Below the pieces are notes generated by a model. That model did no database searches. It was not told the DNA's origin and was given only the letters and a program-made list of their open reading frames with translations. From Campylorhamphus procurvoides (lineage: Eukaryota > Chordata > Aves > Passeriformes > Dendrocolaptidae), in contig WBMV01001232.1 of the NCBI GenBank assembly GCA_013396655.1, positions 372,001 through 436,000 on the forward strand: DNA of 64,000 nt. Direction: 5' to 3'. The position numbers and the translations under genes were made by a program. Shown here piece by piece: positions 1-11,465 of this stretch (position 1 is the first letter of the stretch; each line of letters opens with the position of its first letter).

Positions 1-543
1 GAAATAATGGTGTGTAATATAGCCACTGTGTTCCTGAAATCCTTCTATGTTACCTTTTCCTTCTAATCTATGTAAGATTATCATCATTATCTTTCTTGTA
101 CCTAACTGGAGTATTTGCACATTGCACAACTACTACATCAATTTTATCACTTAGCATGTAAGTCAACACCAAGATATATAGGACCTCTCTTAATTTTTCC
201 TCTACATGTAAAGCAGACCTAACAGGCCTAGCAGGATCTAAAGTATCTAAAAATAAAATAAATTAGCGTGCTTTTTGTTCCGTTTTTAAGATGTTCAGCT
301 TTTATTACTGCTTTCTCAGGTCAGCTGCTGCATCTTTGAGATAACACTGACTCTACAATTACCTTTGCATGCCTTCACTCCTAGTCACATATTATCCTCG
401 TCTTACTTTTTCTCTTTGCCTTCAAAACCAGGAAAGTTTTTCTGCCAGGGCTCTAAGTGCAGTAGCAGTTTTTGTCACCTCTTTTGTTCCCCCTCCCCCC
501 GGAGTTTTCCTGTGCTCAAGTTCATCTTGATGCAACACATTCA
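1..543. other. non-coding flank, no gene seen
   Basis: AT-rich DNA that turns pyrimidine-rich (C/T) from about 400 to 510. A 72-codon frame at 365-583 has low-complexity Ser/Phe content and resembles no known protein. No repeat family recognised. Confidence 0.6.
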
Positions 544-1190
544 TGTAACCCGGGGTCAGACTGTGGCGGAGACAGCTGTGTGAGAGCGCTATAATAAAAG
601 CTTGTCTAGGGCCCCTCCCTTAGGAGGTGCAGTTTAGCTCAGAGAGCCACTCTTACTCTTTCTCTCAGCTGCTGTCCACGTGTTCCTATGCCTGGCCTTG
701 TACCTTGCTGATTTCATAATTTTGACTTGCTGATTTGACTTCACAGCTTGATCCTAGACCTGCCTTGCCACTGTGGACTTGCCTGGCTATTATTGGACTG
801 TGTCTGCTTCAGGTTCCTGTCTCTAGACATGCTCTTTGCTCAGATGCTGTGGGACTGCATCCTTCAATGGTGAGGACACTGCTCCTACCTGACTCATTGA
901 GATCCTCTGCTCTCAGCTGGCCTTTCTTTGAGAAGCAGTCTGTCCTTGCTGTCCTGTGACACTACCATTTCTGTAGCATGATGCCTTATTCTCTACTCTG
1001 CTGTTGTAAATTTCAACAGCAGCTCTTTCCTTCGCTTTTGCTACTATTTTGTCACTGTTTTGTTGCCCTATTTTTATTCTTTATCTTGCACTTTCCCCAC
1101 ACAGTAATGCAGTCCTGCATTTCAAAACCCAGTTTGAGATTTACCCATGACAAGGATAACATAGACATGTTTCACTTCTATTTGTAGAGC
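544..1190 (+). other. unclassified GC-richer block, possibly a degraded LTR
   Basis: This block has a higher GC content than its flanks. It contains a TATA-like and AATAAA-containing stretch (tataataaaag, 590-600) soon followed by CT-rich sequence, as an LTR promoter and R region might be. It could start at TG (544, tgtaacccgggg). I found no matching CA end and no flanking duplication, so the LTR reading is an inference. Short frames inside (735-959 and 978-1187) have no recognisable domain. Alternatives are an old uncharacterised repeat or a conserved non-coding element. Confidence 0.25.
998..1022. repeat. 9-bp stem hairpin
   Basis: Perfect inverted repeat: ctgctgttg (998-1006), a 7-nt loop, and caacagcag (1014-1022). 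The short stem could fold in single-stranded DNA or RNA, but nothing links it to a function. Confidence 0.6.
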
Positions 1191-1345
1191 AGGACTCACA
1201 AATCTGATTCCAAATAAAAAAATGTGTTTGAAGATGGAAAAAAGAAAAAAAAGTATTGGTGCATGGTTTTATAAATTTGCAACTTTTTAATGTGAAGTTT
1301 TAGTAATCCATGTGAGTCTGACTGTAGCAAGATTTATGATGATAT

Positions 1346-1872
1346 TGTCATAAATTGAGACTACAAAGGGTCATAGTCCAAATAGAATTTAATTAATTAT
1401 AGCAAGTAGGATATGAGCAAACAGCGCTGGACTACAGGGGGGTCTGCGCCCCACCAACTGCCGTACCTAAACAGTTAAAAGAGTCTCTCTTTATACAGTT
1501 CTACTTCCGTGTTTGTGAAGTAGTGGCGGTATTCTGCGCATGCTTCCGTTGTTGTTAGGGGGTCGTTTTCTGCCTTCTGGTGGTCTTTGAAGCTGAAGGC
1601 AGACGTCTTCCTCAGCTATTTCTTGATGATCTTATGTCCATCTTGCTGACTCTGCTTGTTATGTCCATTTTTGTCAACGCTGACTCTGCTTGTCTGTGTT
1701 GTGAAACTTACATATCTTGCGGTTTAGCGTCTAGTTAACATTTGTCAGGTTTTTGCAAAGCTTAATATATATTCTGCAAAGCTTAAGTTTCGCAAGCCTT
1801 AATACATTCTGCATAGCTCAGTGTATTTTCTTTGATAAATGATTATAACTAATTATAGTTATATAATTAACA
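1346..1872 (-). mobile_element. solo LTR of an avian endogenous retrovirus, with two internal repeat arrays
   Basis: On the plus strand the element begins tgtcataaattg and ends ataattaaca, so read on the minus strand it has TG...CA termini. On the minus strand it shows a TATA box (TATAAAG, complement of 1489-1495), and a GC-rich stretch downstream of it that would be R/U5. Its U3 carries a tandem pair of about 30 bp (1632-1658 and 1659-1692, both ttatgtcca...ctgcttg) and a second array of gcaaagctta-like units at 1754, 1775, 1791 and 1810. No flanking duplication is visible, so the ends are approximate. No internal viral region is attached, so it is a solo LTR. The family resembles widespread avian ERV LTRs; the class is not determined. 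Confidence 0.65.
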
Positions 1873-4726
1873 TTTGGTTAGTATTTCATGTTCTGTGGAT
1901 TGATCTTTATATTTCGTGATATTATTATTATTATTATGTCTGAACAAACACTTAATTTTTTATCAATATTAACAGAGAAGTATTATGCCTTCTAATAAGC
2001 AAGCTTAGTAATCAGGGTTTATGCTACTGTGAATAGACCTACAAAGCAACAGGTAGCAGAAAATTTGTTCAGAAAGTTTAGGTATATAGCTTTGTGAAAG
2101 GTCACGGTGGCATGTATTTGATTTCCAAAAGTACTTCTAGAGTAAAGGAAAAGTAGAAAACTAGAAAATATCTGCAATGAATACTTGCAAGGGTGTTTTC
2201 TTCTTTTATTACTTTTAAGGACAGTTGTTACAAAATTTTGAAGATTCAATCATTTTTACAAGAAAGAGCAGAATGAAAAAAGAACTTAGTAAAAGAGAGA
2301 ACAGCTTTTTCTATGATTAGTAAGCATTTTAAGTTAGGGTATAACTAGATACTGCCAAGTATTCTACACAGATATTTAGCTACATATTTTCCCAAATCCT
2401 TAGCGTTTTTTACATATATTCATAAATAAAGCATTGCAGTGATGAATGCTTCAGAGACTAATTTTCAAGTAGCAGACACCTCCACAGTGGAAATCAATAC
2501 CTTAATTAAATACCTAAACTGCATGGGTGAAATTGGCTTTCTCAGAACTGTGTTTACAGTCCTGGGAGCCTGCACAAGTAGAGGCGTGCATCTTGCTCCT
2601 TTAATATTGATTTAATTGTATTATGATTTTAAGAGACATTGCGATTCAGATTGAAGAAATCTCTAAGTGGAAACTAACTACTATGCTAAATTATCATTAA
2701 ACTTTTTTTTTTAATGGATATAGTGTTAAACTTTACAACACTAAATTAGCAGATAGAGCACTTATCTGTCATACAGAAGATCTACTGATAATTCTACCAT
2801 CTGGTGGGACTGAAAAACCACAATCCAATTTCATTTTCTTGAAAGTTTTTTCATCTTTGTGTTTTATATTATAGAAAGGATATAGATTTTGACTGAATTT
2901 GCTCTACTTTGTATAAAAGAACTGAAAAATGCTTAGGCCAGAGAAGAACAAGGCTGAACATGACAGTGTCTAGTGGCTACAGTGATCCTCTGAAAGATGG
3001 AGACAAGACCATCCAATATTTGCTCCACAACCTGAATATAAATTTTGTGTGCATATGGTTTTATGCAAAATACGTGCCCATTTTTTGGCATGGGGTGAAA
3101 ATCCATTATGCAATCCAATCTTTCCTCTGGCCATTAGAATAGAGATTGACAGGGTCAATCTATTCAGCTTTGAAGTCATTAACTTCTGCTGAGTAGTTCA
3201 GCCTTCAAAATCTATGCATCCACATATTTTACAGGATGAAAAACTCAGATGTTTTGGAGAATTCAATGGAAAACTGCTTGATCATGGGCAAGCATTCTCA
3301 CCTGTAAAGCAGCACACCACTTTCTCAGTGTCAACATGATACAGAAACCACACTGGAAATCACCTCAGTGAACTGATCTTATTTCCACATATAAAAGTGC
3401 AACAGACTGCAGAAACAATGACTAATCCTTATAGGAGGCAGGTGAATGGGATTCTGCAAGACTTTTTTTTTTTTTTTTTTGAAGTCACATGTATCGCTAT
3501 ATCATGGCTTGAAATGCTGCAAGGACAAACACAAATAAAATTTCAGATTCCTGATGAATTTTAATGATGAAAGATAAGAGGACTACAGAAATTCAATCAT
3601 TTCAGGTTTCAAAAAGTGAATTTTTGAAGACCTGAGTCTTGACTTAACCATCTATCTTTTAATATAGCTCATCAGAAAATGAATTTACCTCAAAAAACTC
3701 CCAAGCCTCTCAAAAACTTGATGCACCAAGCCTAACTTATTTTAGAGTTTCCTCTAATGTGAAATACTTCATCTAAAGTTAGAAAACTGGTACGATTTTG
3801 TTAAAGATTCTATTTGAAATCCTTTCTTAGGTGCAGTAACACCAAATTTCATTTGCAGGTGTTGGAATTTGTTAATTTCTATAGGTTTCAAAAATAGAAT
3901 TTCTTTTTTTGTAAACTCCCCAAAGTCCCCATTTTTCTGCTCTTAGTTCCCTCATTTTTCCAACATGGCAAGAAAACATTTTCAGATATGCTCATCTTTC
4001 AATTTTCTAACAATTATAAGTTGAATGAAATACTTATGACTAATTGTACTTGGCCACAATTTTCAAAATGTAGTTAACTATCTAAAAAATAAAAGATGCA
4101 GGCAGCACATTGCCATGCATTCTAAATGGAAGAAAAAATATGCAAAGATTAATGCTTAAGCAAGTTCAGTACATTACTGATCTGATTATGCTGCTGGTAG
4201 CATGATCTGATGGGTTTTGATGATACTGTGATCTTATTCTAAACGGTATATCTATTACTTTGCTCAGGTTGGTGTTGTAAATAAACACATTTTCTGTCAA
4301 GTGTGAAATTGCTTGAATTCTGATTCAATGATTTTCCACAGAAGACAAAAATGGGAAATGTGATCTGTTAAGCCATTTATGACATTGCATGTTCACTGTC
4401 AGTTTTGGTGTCCAGCTCAAGAAATCCTGGTTAAATTCCTTGTGTGTATTTTACCAATCTGAAAGATCAGTGTGACTGACAGGCCTGGCAAAATTAATAA
4501 TCAAATTTGGAGTTCACAGGAAATCATATTTAGCATGGGTTTAGTTACACAAAAACTTTAAAGTGTCCTTACTGGTTTAAGTTAAACATCTACTCATCTT
4601 AAGAATTATGGTGTCTCAACATATACTTCAGTAAACAAGAATGTAGGAAAGACTATAAAAATAGAATACAAAGAGCATATCTTCCTCAGTGGTTTTGAGA
4701 GAACAAGATATTGCACCTAGACCATG
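1873..4726. other. non-coding stretch, no gene seen
   Basis: AT-rich. It holds an (ATT)n microsatellite at 1919-1937 and an 18-T run at 3463-3480. Frames of 60-77 codons overlap on both strands at 2909-3179, which argues against coding, and none resembles a known protein. No transposable element recognised. Confidence 0.6.
3463..3480 (+). repeat. poly-T run of 18
   Basis: Uninterrupted run of 18 T. It could be the complement of an A-tail, but the adjacent sequence does not look like a retroposed copy. Confidence 0.9.
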
Positions 4727-5845
4727 ATATCAGTGAATGCTTTCTATCTAGACTTTTGGAAGAACTTTGACACAGTATCCCACAGTGTTCTGAAGAAACT
4801 GGCTGCTCAGGACTTGGATGGACTTCTCTGGGTAAAAGCTGACTGGTTTGCCAAACCATAGAGTGTTGATGAATGAAGTTAAAAGCTCCTGGTAGCTGGT
4901 CACAAGTGCTGTTCCCCAGAACTCACTATTGGAGTTAGTCCTGTTCAATATCTTTATCAGTGAGCTGGGTGAGCGGGCCACATGCCAGTTTGCAGGTGAC
5001 ACCAAATTGGGCATGAGTGTTGATCTCATGGAGGGTAGGAAGGTTCTTCAAAGGGATCTGGAGAGGATGGATTGTTGGGCTGAGGCCAGTGGAATGAGGT
5101 TCAACAAGACCAAGTGCTGAGTCCTCCACAACAAGTGTTGGGTCAAAACCCCCCCAGCAGTGCTACAGGCTGGGGGAAGAGTGGATGGAAAGCTGTCCAG
5201 TAGAAAAGGACCTGGGAATGCTGGTTGACAGCCACTGAACATGAGCCAAGAGTGAGCCCAGGTGGCCAAGAAGGCCAATGGCATCCTGGCTTGTAAGAGA
5301 AACAGCAGGACTAAGGCACTGATTATCCCCCTCCTCTGGTGAGGCCACACCTGGAATCTTGTGCCCAGTTTTGGGCCCCTCACTTCAAGAAAGACTCTGA
5401 GGCATTGAGGCATGTCCAAAAAATAACAATGAGGCTGGTGAAGGGGCTGGAGCACAAATCTGATCAGAAGCGACAGAGGAAGCTGTGTTTTTTTATCCTG
5501 AAGGAAAGGATACCTTATTCCTCTTTACAACTACCTGAAAGGAGGTTGTAGCAATGTGGTAGTTAGTTTCCTTTCCCAGGTAACAAGTGATTGGAGAGAA
5601 CAAGCCACCTCAGGTGTGCCAGTGGAGGTCAAAATTGGATATCAGGAAAATTTTTTTCACTGAAAGGGTTGGCAAGCATTGGAACAGGCTGCATAGGGAA
5701 GTAGCTGAGGTACCCTGGAGGTATGTAAAAGACATGTAGATATGAGACTTAGGGACAGGGTTTAGTGGTGAACCTGGCAGTGCTGCGTAAATGATGGGAT
5801 TCAATGATCTTAGAGGTCTTTTCCAACCAAAATATTCTGCAATCA
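4727..5845 (+). mobile_element. CR1 LINE, 5'-truncated, carrying degraded reverse-transcriptase sequence
   Basis: This is the 3' part of a CR1 non-LTR retrotransposon. Near 4748-4790 the translation reads YLDF-x-K-x-FDTVSHS, the motif A region of CR1 reverse transcriptase with its catalytic Asp. At 4989-5012 the frame 4929-5120 (63 aa) carries FAGDTKLG at residues 21-28; active CR1 has FADD here, so the first catalytic Asp is replaced by Gly. The next parts (about 5163-5500) match the C-terminal region (RPHLE-x-CAQFWAPHFKKD) in shifting frames with stops. The 3' untranslated end near 5770-5845 has the usual 'goal line' of CR1 (gatcttagaggtcttttcc). Inactive through truncation, stops and frameshifts. 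Confidence 0.92.
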
Positions 5846-7699
5846 AACAGTGCCATAAATTAATTTATTTAATCCTTCTTGAATCCATATATAGTATTAA
5901 TTTCTTTAGGTTTCTGAAACAATGAGTTTCACTATTTAGATGGAGCAGAAGGGGAGAATTTGTTACTTGATTTTAAACTTGCTTCCTGCTCATTTCACTG
6001 GACGCCCCATAGATTTTATAGACAACTGTCATATTTCTCCTCACATAATTTTCAGGGTAGGCTGAATAACTAGATCTGAAACACCTTTCTGACATTTCTG
6101 ACATTCCTAGAGTCCATGTTTAACTCCTCTTTCCCTTTTCCAGAGTGAGAACCAAACTACACAAAATATTGAATGAGTGAGTGCATTAAGGGTTGATGCA
6201 TTGTTTTCATGATGTTTTCTGTTTTATGTCTCACCTTTGACCAGGTCAAGAAACTAATTTGATCTCAATTCCCCTTTTACAACATCTATGTTTTAAGGCA
6301 ATCAGCAATGGAATCTGATACAACATATTTCCTGGTTGCAGCACAAATAATTGAACTGACATTAGCCAATTTATTTCATATGTCATGAATTAGTTGGATA
6401 AAGTGCACACTTGCTTTCTTACAGATACATGTGGGCATCTGAAACTCTTTTGTCACTAAGCATTATGTATACCAGCAGACTCAGAGGCAACTGACAGCAC
6501 AGCCATTGAATCTCTAGGAGAAAATGATTCAACTCCTCTTGAACTTGTCTCCATTTGGACAGGTATTCCTAATGAATATTTTTGTATAGTTTACACTTTT
6601 AGTCTATTTTCAGTTCTAGTATTCAGCATATGTATCACACATAGTGACCTGCATACAGTTAATATTTTTAAGTATATATACTGCACCATATTAACATGCA
6701 GGTATATATATATGTATACACATATATATATTTTTAATAATAAACTGGCATCCAGATGTATCATTTTTTCAGAGCTACAGTGGCTTTGTTTAATCAGTTT
6801 ACAAGGATCTGTACTAAGTAGCAGTTACTATGGAAACTTGAAAAGATTGGGACTCAAATAAATGTGTTGCTTAACAATATGATGCTGAAAACTGATATTC
6901 ACAGTGACAAACCTGGTGTCTAGTGATCAAGAGAATGATCTAAATTAAAGAATAAGCAATAAGAAGAAAATAATCTCCTCTTCCTCCTTTCTCCTTCCCC
7001 CCTAAAATAAATTAGAATGACTAAAGGAATAAATGAAAAGCAGTCTAATAGGGAAGAATAATATTGTGCTTTCAGTAAAGAAAAGCAAATGTCTAATAAT
7101 TACCCATATAGTACCCATATACCCATATAGCAGTAGGTAGCTGTGAGAAATGAAATATTCAGAGTAGAAATTATGAATAGAGTTGCCATGAAACTATGTT
7201 ATGAAGGGAGATAAACTTTGATGTATCTGTATGTTCACTAGCAGAGATACTAAAATAGCTTGTCTTTAGTGCCAGATGTTCACTAATGGCACTTGACTCT
7301 GTGGCTCTATTTCAGTTGACATTGAGTATACAGCTGTTTGATGTCTTCAATGATTAGCTAAGGCTGAGGTTTAAAGAGGGCTATCTGCCTGAAACACCAT
7401 CCAGATAGAAAGAAACAGTAATAGCATGTTGCAGTGAATGCACAAGGCAATTTGAAGTGATTCAGGCTCAGCTGACTGAAAGAGCAGAATGATGTTACTA
7501 CCTGCATGTGTCATCTAGGACTCTTTTATGCCTTTCACTACTTTGTGTGGCTGAAGAACTCTGTTGCAGTACGTGAAAAAGTGTACTTTTAAAATAAACT
7601 AAAGTAAAACAAAGTAAACCACAATTTAAGCAACCTGATATTTTCATATTTTATTTAGTAAGATCCTGAAATTTTGAGCTTTCTAAATATTTTAGTTTT
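5846..7699. other. non-coding stretch, no gene seen
   Basis: AT-rich. Contains an alternating TA/TG tract at 6703-6731 and a three-copy ACCCATATA tandem at 7102-7129. No frame of note and no recognisable transposable element. Confidence 0.6.
6703..6731. repeat. alternating purine-pyrimidine TA/TG/CA tract
   Basis: About 29 bases of strictly alternating pyrimidine and purine, with an inverted core of atatatg, six bases, catatat. Such tracts can extrude a cruciform or take up left-handed helix; no role can be read from the sequence. Confidence 0.7.
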
Positions 7700-8296
7700 C
7701 ATAGGATCATAGGATACGATCATAGGATAGGATCATTAAGATTAAAAAAGATGTTCCAGATCATCGAGTCTAACCTTTGACAGAGTACCACCATGTTAAC
7801 TAATACATCGTACTAAGTGCCACATCCAGTCGTTTCTTCAGCACTTCCTGGGATGGTGACTCCACAACATTCCTGGACAGCCTGTTCCAATGCTTAGCCA
7901 CCTTTCAGTGAAGAGATTCTTCCTGCTGTCCAACCTGAACCTCCCTTGGCACAGCTTGGGACTATAACCTCTTGTCCTATCATTACTTGCCTGGGAGAAG
8001 AGGCCGGCCCCACTGATACTAAAACTTCCTTTCAGATAGAGCAATAAGGTCTCCCCTGAGCCTTCTACTCTCCATACTGAAAAAACCCAGCTCCCTCAGC
8101 TGCTCCTCATCAGATTTGTGATCCACAGCCTTCACCAGCTTTGTTGCCCTTCTCTGGACATGCTCCAGCACCTCAATATTCTTTTTATGGTGAGGGCCCC
8201 AGAACTGAACACAGCACTTGAGGTGCAGCCTCACCATTGTTGACTGCAGGGGGACTATCACTGCCCTGGATTTACTGGTCACATTATTTTTGTTAT
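7700..8296 (-). mobile_element. CR1 LINE 3' fragment, reversed
   Basis: Read on the minus strand, this begins inside the C-terminal reverse-transcriptase region. The frame at 8019-8282 contains [18 protein letters not shown], then [15 protein letters not shown] and [10 protein letters not shown]. It continues after a frameshift in the frame at 7838-8044 (DRTRGYSPKLCQGRFRLD...NLFTER), then the 3' UTR. The element ends at 7700-7730 in the CR1 tail repeat, expanded here to several ATCATAGGAT-like units. It is 5'-truncated near 8296, where similarity to CR1 fades in ctggtcacattattt. Dead copy. Confidence 0.92.
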
Positions 8297-11021
8297 TCTT
8301 CCTTCTTTAGAAATAAATAATTTTTTCCAATTTCTCCTATGCAGACCAACCTTTTGTTGATAAAAACAAACAAACAAAAACACCAAATAAAACCACCAAG
8401 CTACTTCAATTTTTTTACTTCTAGGTGAAAATGTTGAGGATTCTGCTTTCCTAAACCATAAATGTCAGAAATCCGCTAGCAAAATTTGAAAGAATTATCT
8501 ACTCTTGTAGCTATTCAATGAAATATTATTTTAGCCATAGACTAATAGATTTCTGCCAGAGGCATTTTTTTTTAATTATTTAGGATCGAAACATTAACTG
8601 ATAATTGTTTTATTCTAAAACCTAACCGGAAATGATCTCTCTTTTTTTTCCTCTATTTCATATGTCAAATCATTCCATTTGGGAATGAAAAAAAATTCCA
8701 AAGTTAAAAGAAAACACAGTAAGAAAAGCAATTTTTATGGTTTATGATGTCAATATTAACTCATAATTCTGTTGCAAATAAGGCCAAAAGGGCACAGTTG
8801 TTTTTGTGGAATGAGGAAGGTTAGAAAGAGGAAACCTACTCGTTGATCTTAATATTGCATTTCAAACCTACAAAAGTGACTCCTTAATGACTGTCTTTGA
8901 CAGATGAGTGATATAGTTTAGGAAAACTTCACTTCTGAATTGTGTATGAAATTAAATTTACATTCAAATTAATCTGCATGGGTACTGCATCCATTATCTG
9001 CCATCATTATCCATTCAGCCTTCTTATAACTTTGATATGAGAAACAGTCCTACTTCGTCATTTATCATTGTTGACACAAAATCTGCATCTTTGTTCTCCA
9101 TTTGTTTTAAACTTGAGATATAATCCCTTAGGGCTTTGCATTACCCTATTTTGTACTTTTATTTTTAAAGTGACTGTTTCTGTACAATTTCATCTAAACA
9201 AGCTAAGCTTTAAGGTAATAATCTGCCAAAAATTCACAGTAGAAACTGATTTTTACACACTGTGGACCTCATGCAGTATATTAATATGTTTATTATTCTC
9301 TCCTACTGTGATAAAAATCAGCATATGCTTCATTGTATCTTGCAATCCACCTTTAATGGCTCACGTTCCATCCACTATTAAACTTCCTACCTGGTCTATT
9401 TAAAGAAGTAGGAGGGAAAATGCACGAGTGGGAAAAGTAAAGAAGGACATTCCTTATAAAATGTACCCCTTATCATGTCACAGGACATTTTCCCTTACAT
9501 GCCTAGTTTGTGGCAACATAAGGCAAATCATTGCAAAAACAGCAGCAAGATATTTCACATACCTTACAATTTACTAATTCAGCTAAATATGGCAAGGGGT
9601 ATTTTTGCTTCTACATATCTTGTTCTAACCCACTGTCTCTTACTGTTGGTTAGACCTTTGTTCTGATCATTGGACCAAGATGTTCATTGACACTGGTAAA
9701 TATTTTTATCAAAAAATCTAACCAGAGGGAAGATGTATTTTTTTCTCCTGTTGCAAATATTGTTTTCTAAAATATATGAACTGATATATATATATATAAT
9801 ACTGAAATGAGTCAAACTCTCATGTCAATGCGATAACGTTTCATATTAGAATGAGATAACATTTCTTGCATAATATTTTTGAGTTTTCCCAAACCCTGAC
9901 AAATGTGTAATTAAAGCAATATTTTTAGGCAATGACTAATGCAGAATTTGAAACTATGATTTCTTTAGATGATGAGTTAAAGATGAATGCTGTCAATACT
10001 TGGATAAACTCATAAAATCCTTTAACCCGAATCAGTAAAAACAATTTAAAATTCCAATAACTTCTAAGAAATGCAAATTTGTCTTTAAAAAAAAAAGAAA
10101 ACAATCAAAAAACATTGACTATGTATCAGATTTCTTTTAATAAAGAAGTCACTTTTTGGTCAGTAAAGGTTAAATAATAGAACTATGAGGACATTTAAAC
10201 ATGTAACAACAAAGCATGTTCATTATAACTGTTTTACATAAAATAACATTGTGATTCAATTAAATCATTAATATGATTATAGAAACCAGTCACTTTTTGA
10301 ATGGACTAGGTAGAACAAGATAAAACATGAAACAAAATTATGAAAGAGCAAAACAGTATTCACATTTTATGCATTTTGAAACCACAAAAGAAGCAAGTGA
10401 AATGAGGGAAGGAAGAGTGGTCTCCATATTAGGAGGAAAATTTAGTGAGGAAACTGAAGAGGAATGTTATAAAATTAAATGGAAGGTAGAAATTAAAAGG
10501 TTTTAATCATATGTTTGAAAGCAATGAACCCTGCCAGAAGCCATAACATTTAAAAATAAAGCAAAAGCAATAAAACCATATAAAACTCTTAAGTAACATT
10601 TATATAGGACTTCATCATCCTATAAAAAGGGCCAATACAGTTTTTTGTGGCAGCGAAAGACCAGAGCTGATGACCCTGGAGGATTTCTTTAAACTTTTGC
10701 TTTCCTTGAATGCAATGTAAATCCTGATGCTGCATAGGAGAGAGACCAAACATGAAGTACCTCACAAACATTGGACTTTACTCATGTGGAGGAGATCTTA
10801 GACCTCGTGTATCTCTTTTCAATAATAATGTCTAAGTCTGTTAAATTACTAGAAAAAGGAATAGTTAGTGAAAAGTAAACATGAGATTTGCTCTCGGAAG
10901 ACCCAGAAGGGCTAACTTGCTGATTCATCTCTCTTTTACAGTGCACATTAACTAACTATGAAGACAATCATATGTTTTGCATGTTAATACAAGGTATTTT
11001 CAGTGTTATTTCTTGAAGTAT
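8297..11021. other. non-coding stretch, no gene seen
   Basis: AT-rich. Holds an A/C-rich (AAAC)n-like tract at 8362-8400 and an (AT)n run at 9784-9799. The longest frame (9068-9403, 111 codons) is rich in Phe, Ile, Leu and Cys and resembles no protein family; I regard it as chance. Confidence 0.6.
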
Positions 11022-11158
11022 CATTATTGTCGGAGAACACTGTCTCAAAGGATACCAGAACAACCACGATGAACAGTTTATCAATACCACAAACGGACAA
11101 TTACCTCAGAACTCACAAATTCATGTTTTATCCCTTTGAATTTGTATGCTGTATTCTG

Positions 11159-11220
11159 ATTGGTTGCGGTTACCTGGTTACCGGTTTCCCATTGGCTGTA
11201 TATTCCCTATTTCCCATTGG
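11159..11220 (+). promoter_or_regulatory. three inverted CCAAT boxes in LTR U3
   Basis: ATTGG (inverted CCAAT) occurs at 11159, 11191 and 11216. The last two lie inside an exact 14-bp direct repeat, tttcccattggctg, at 11185-11198 and 11210-11223. CCAAT boxes are the known binding site of the NF-Y factor. The 32-bp first spacing recurs in the related LTR at 61341. Binding is inferred, not shown. Confidence 0.6.
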
Positions 11221-11361
11221 CTGGCTGGTGATGCAATCCCAGCATCATCATGTGAGGCTGGCCACGCCCCATCTGTATTCCCCTCCTTCCCTGTAAGCCC
11301 TTCCCCTCTTGCCGTGATCTGCCCCCAAACTCCTCCCACCTTCCAAGCTCCTCCCTGACCC

Positions 11362-11390
11362 TATATAAGTCCCATGCTCCCGTGAATAAA
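11362..11390 (+). promoter_or_regulatory. LTR TATA box followed closely by polyadenylation signal
   Basis: tatataag at 11362-11369 and AATAAA at 11385-11390 lie only 23 bp apart, start to start. Transcription from a TATA box usually begins about 25-30 bp downstream, which would place AATAAA in U3 or at the start site. Confidence 0.65.
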
Positions 11391-11465
11391 CGAGTTCTAG
11401 CCCTCATCCGACCATTGGCTGGGACCGTGTCCTTTCTTCCCCTCCTCTGGCACGCGGCACATTAT

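Larger units (their letters stand above)
11028..11459 (+). mobile_element. solo LTR of a class II (ERVK-like) endogenous retrovirus, with 6-bp target duplication
   Basis: The 432-bp element starts TGTCGGAGAAC and ends CGCGGCA. It is flanked by a perfect 6-bp duplication, CATTAT, at 11022-11027 and 11460-11465. A 6-bp duplication with TG...CA ends is characteristic of class II (beta-like) retroviral insertions. U3 contains three inverted CCAAT boxes, then GC-rich sequence, a TATA box (11362-11369) and AATAAA (11385-11390). The same family recurs at 61341-61867, with the shared core tataWaagYcccatgctcc. No gag, pol or env is attached, so this is a solo LTR left by recombination between the two LTRs of a former provirus. 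The intact duplication points to a fairly recent insertion. Confidence 0.9.

Noticed and set aside
5048..5455. 135-codon minus-strand frame
   Set aside because: It is the antisense shadow of CR1 reverse-transcriptase coding sequence on the plus strand.
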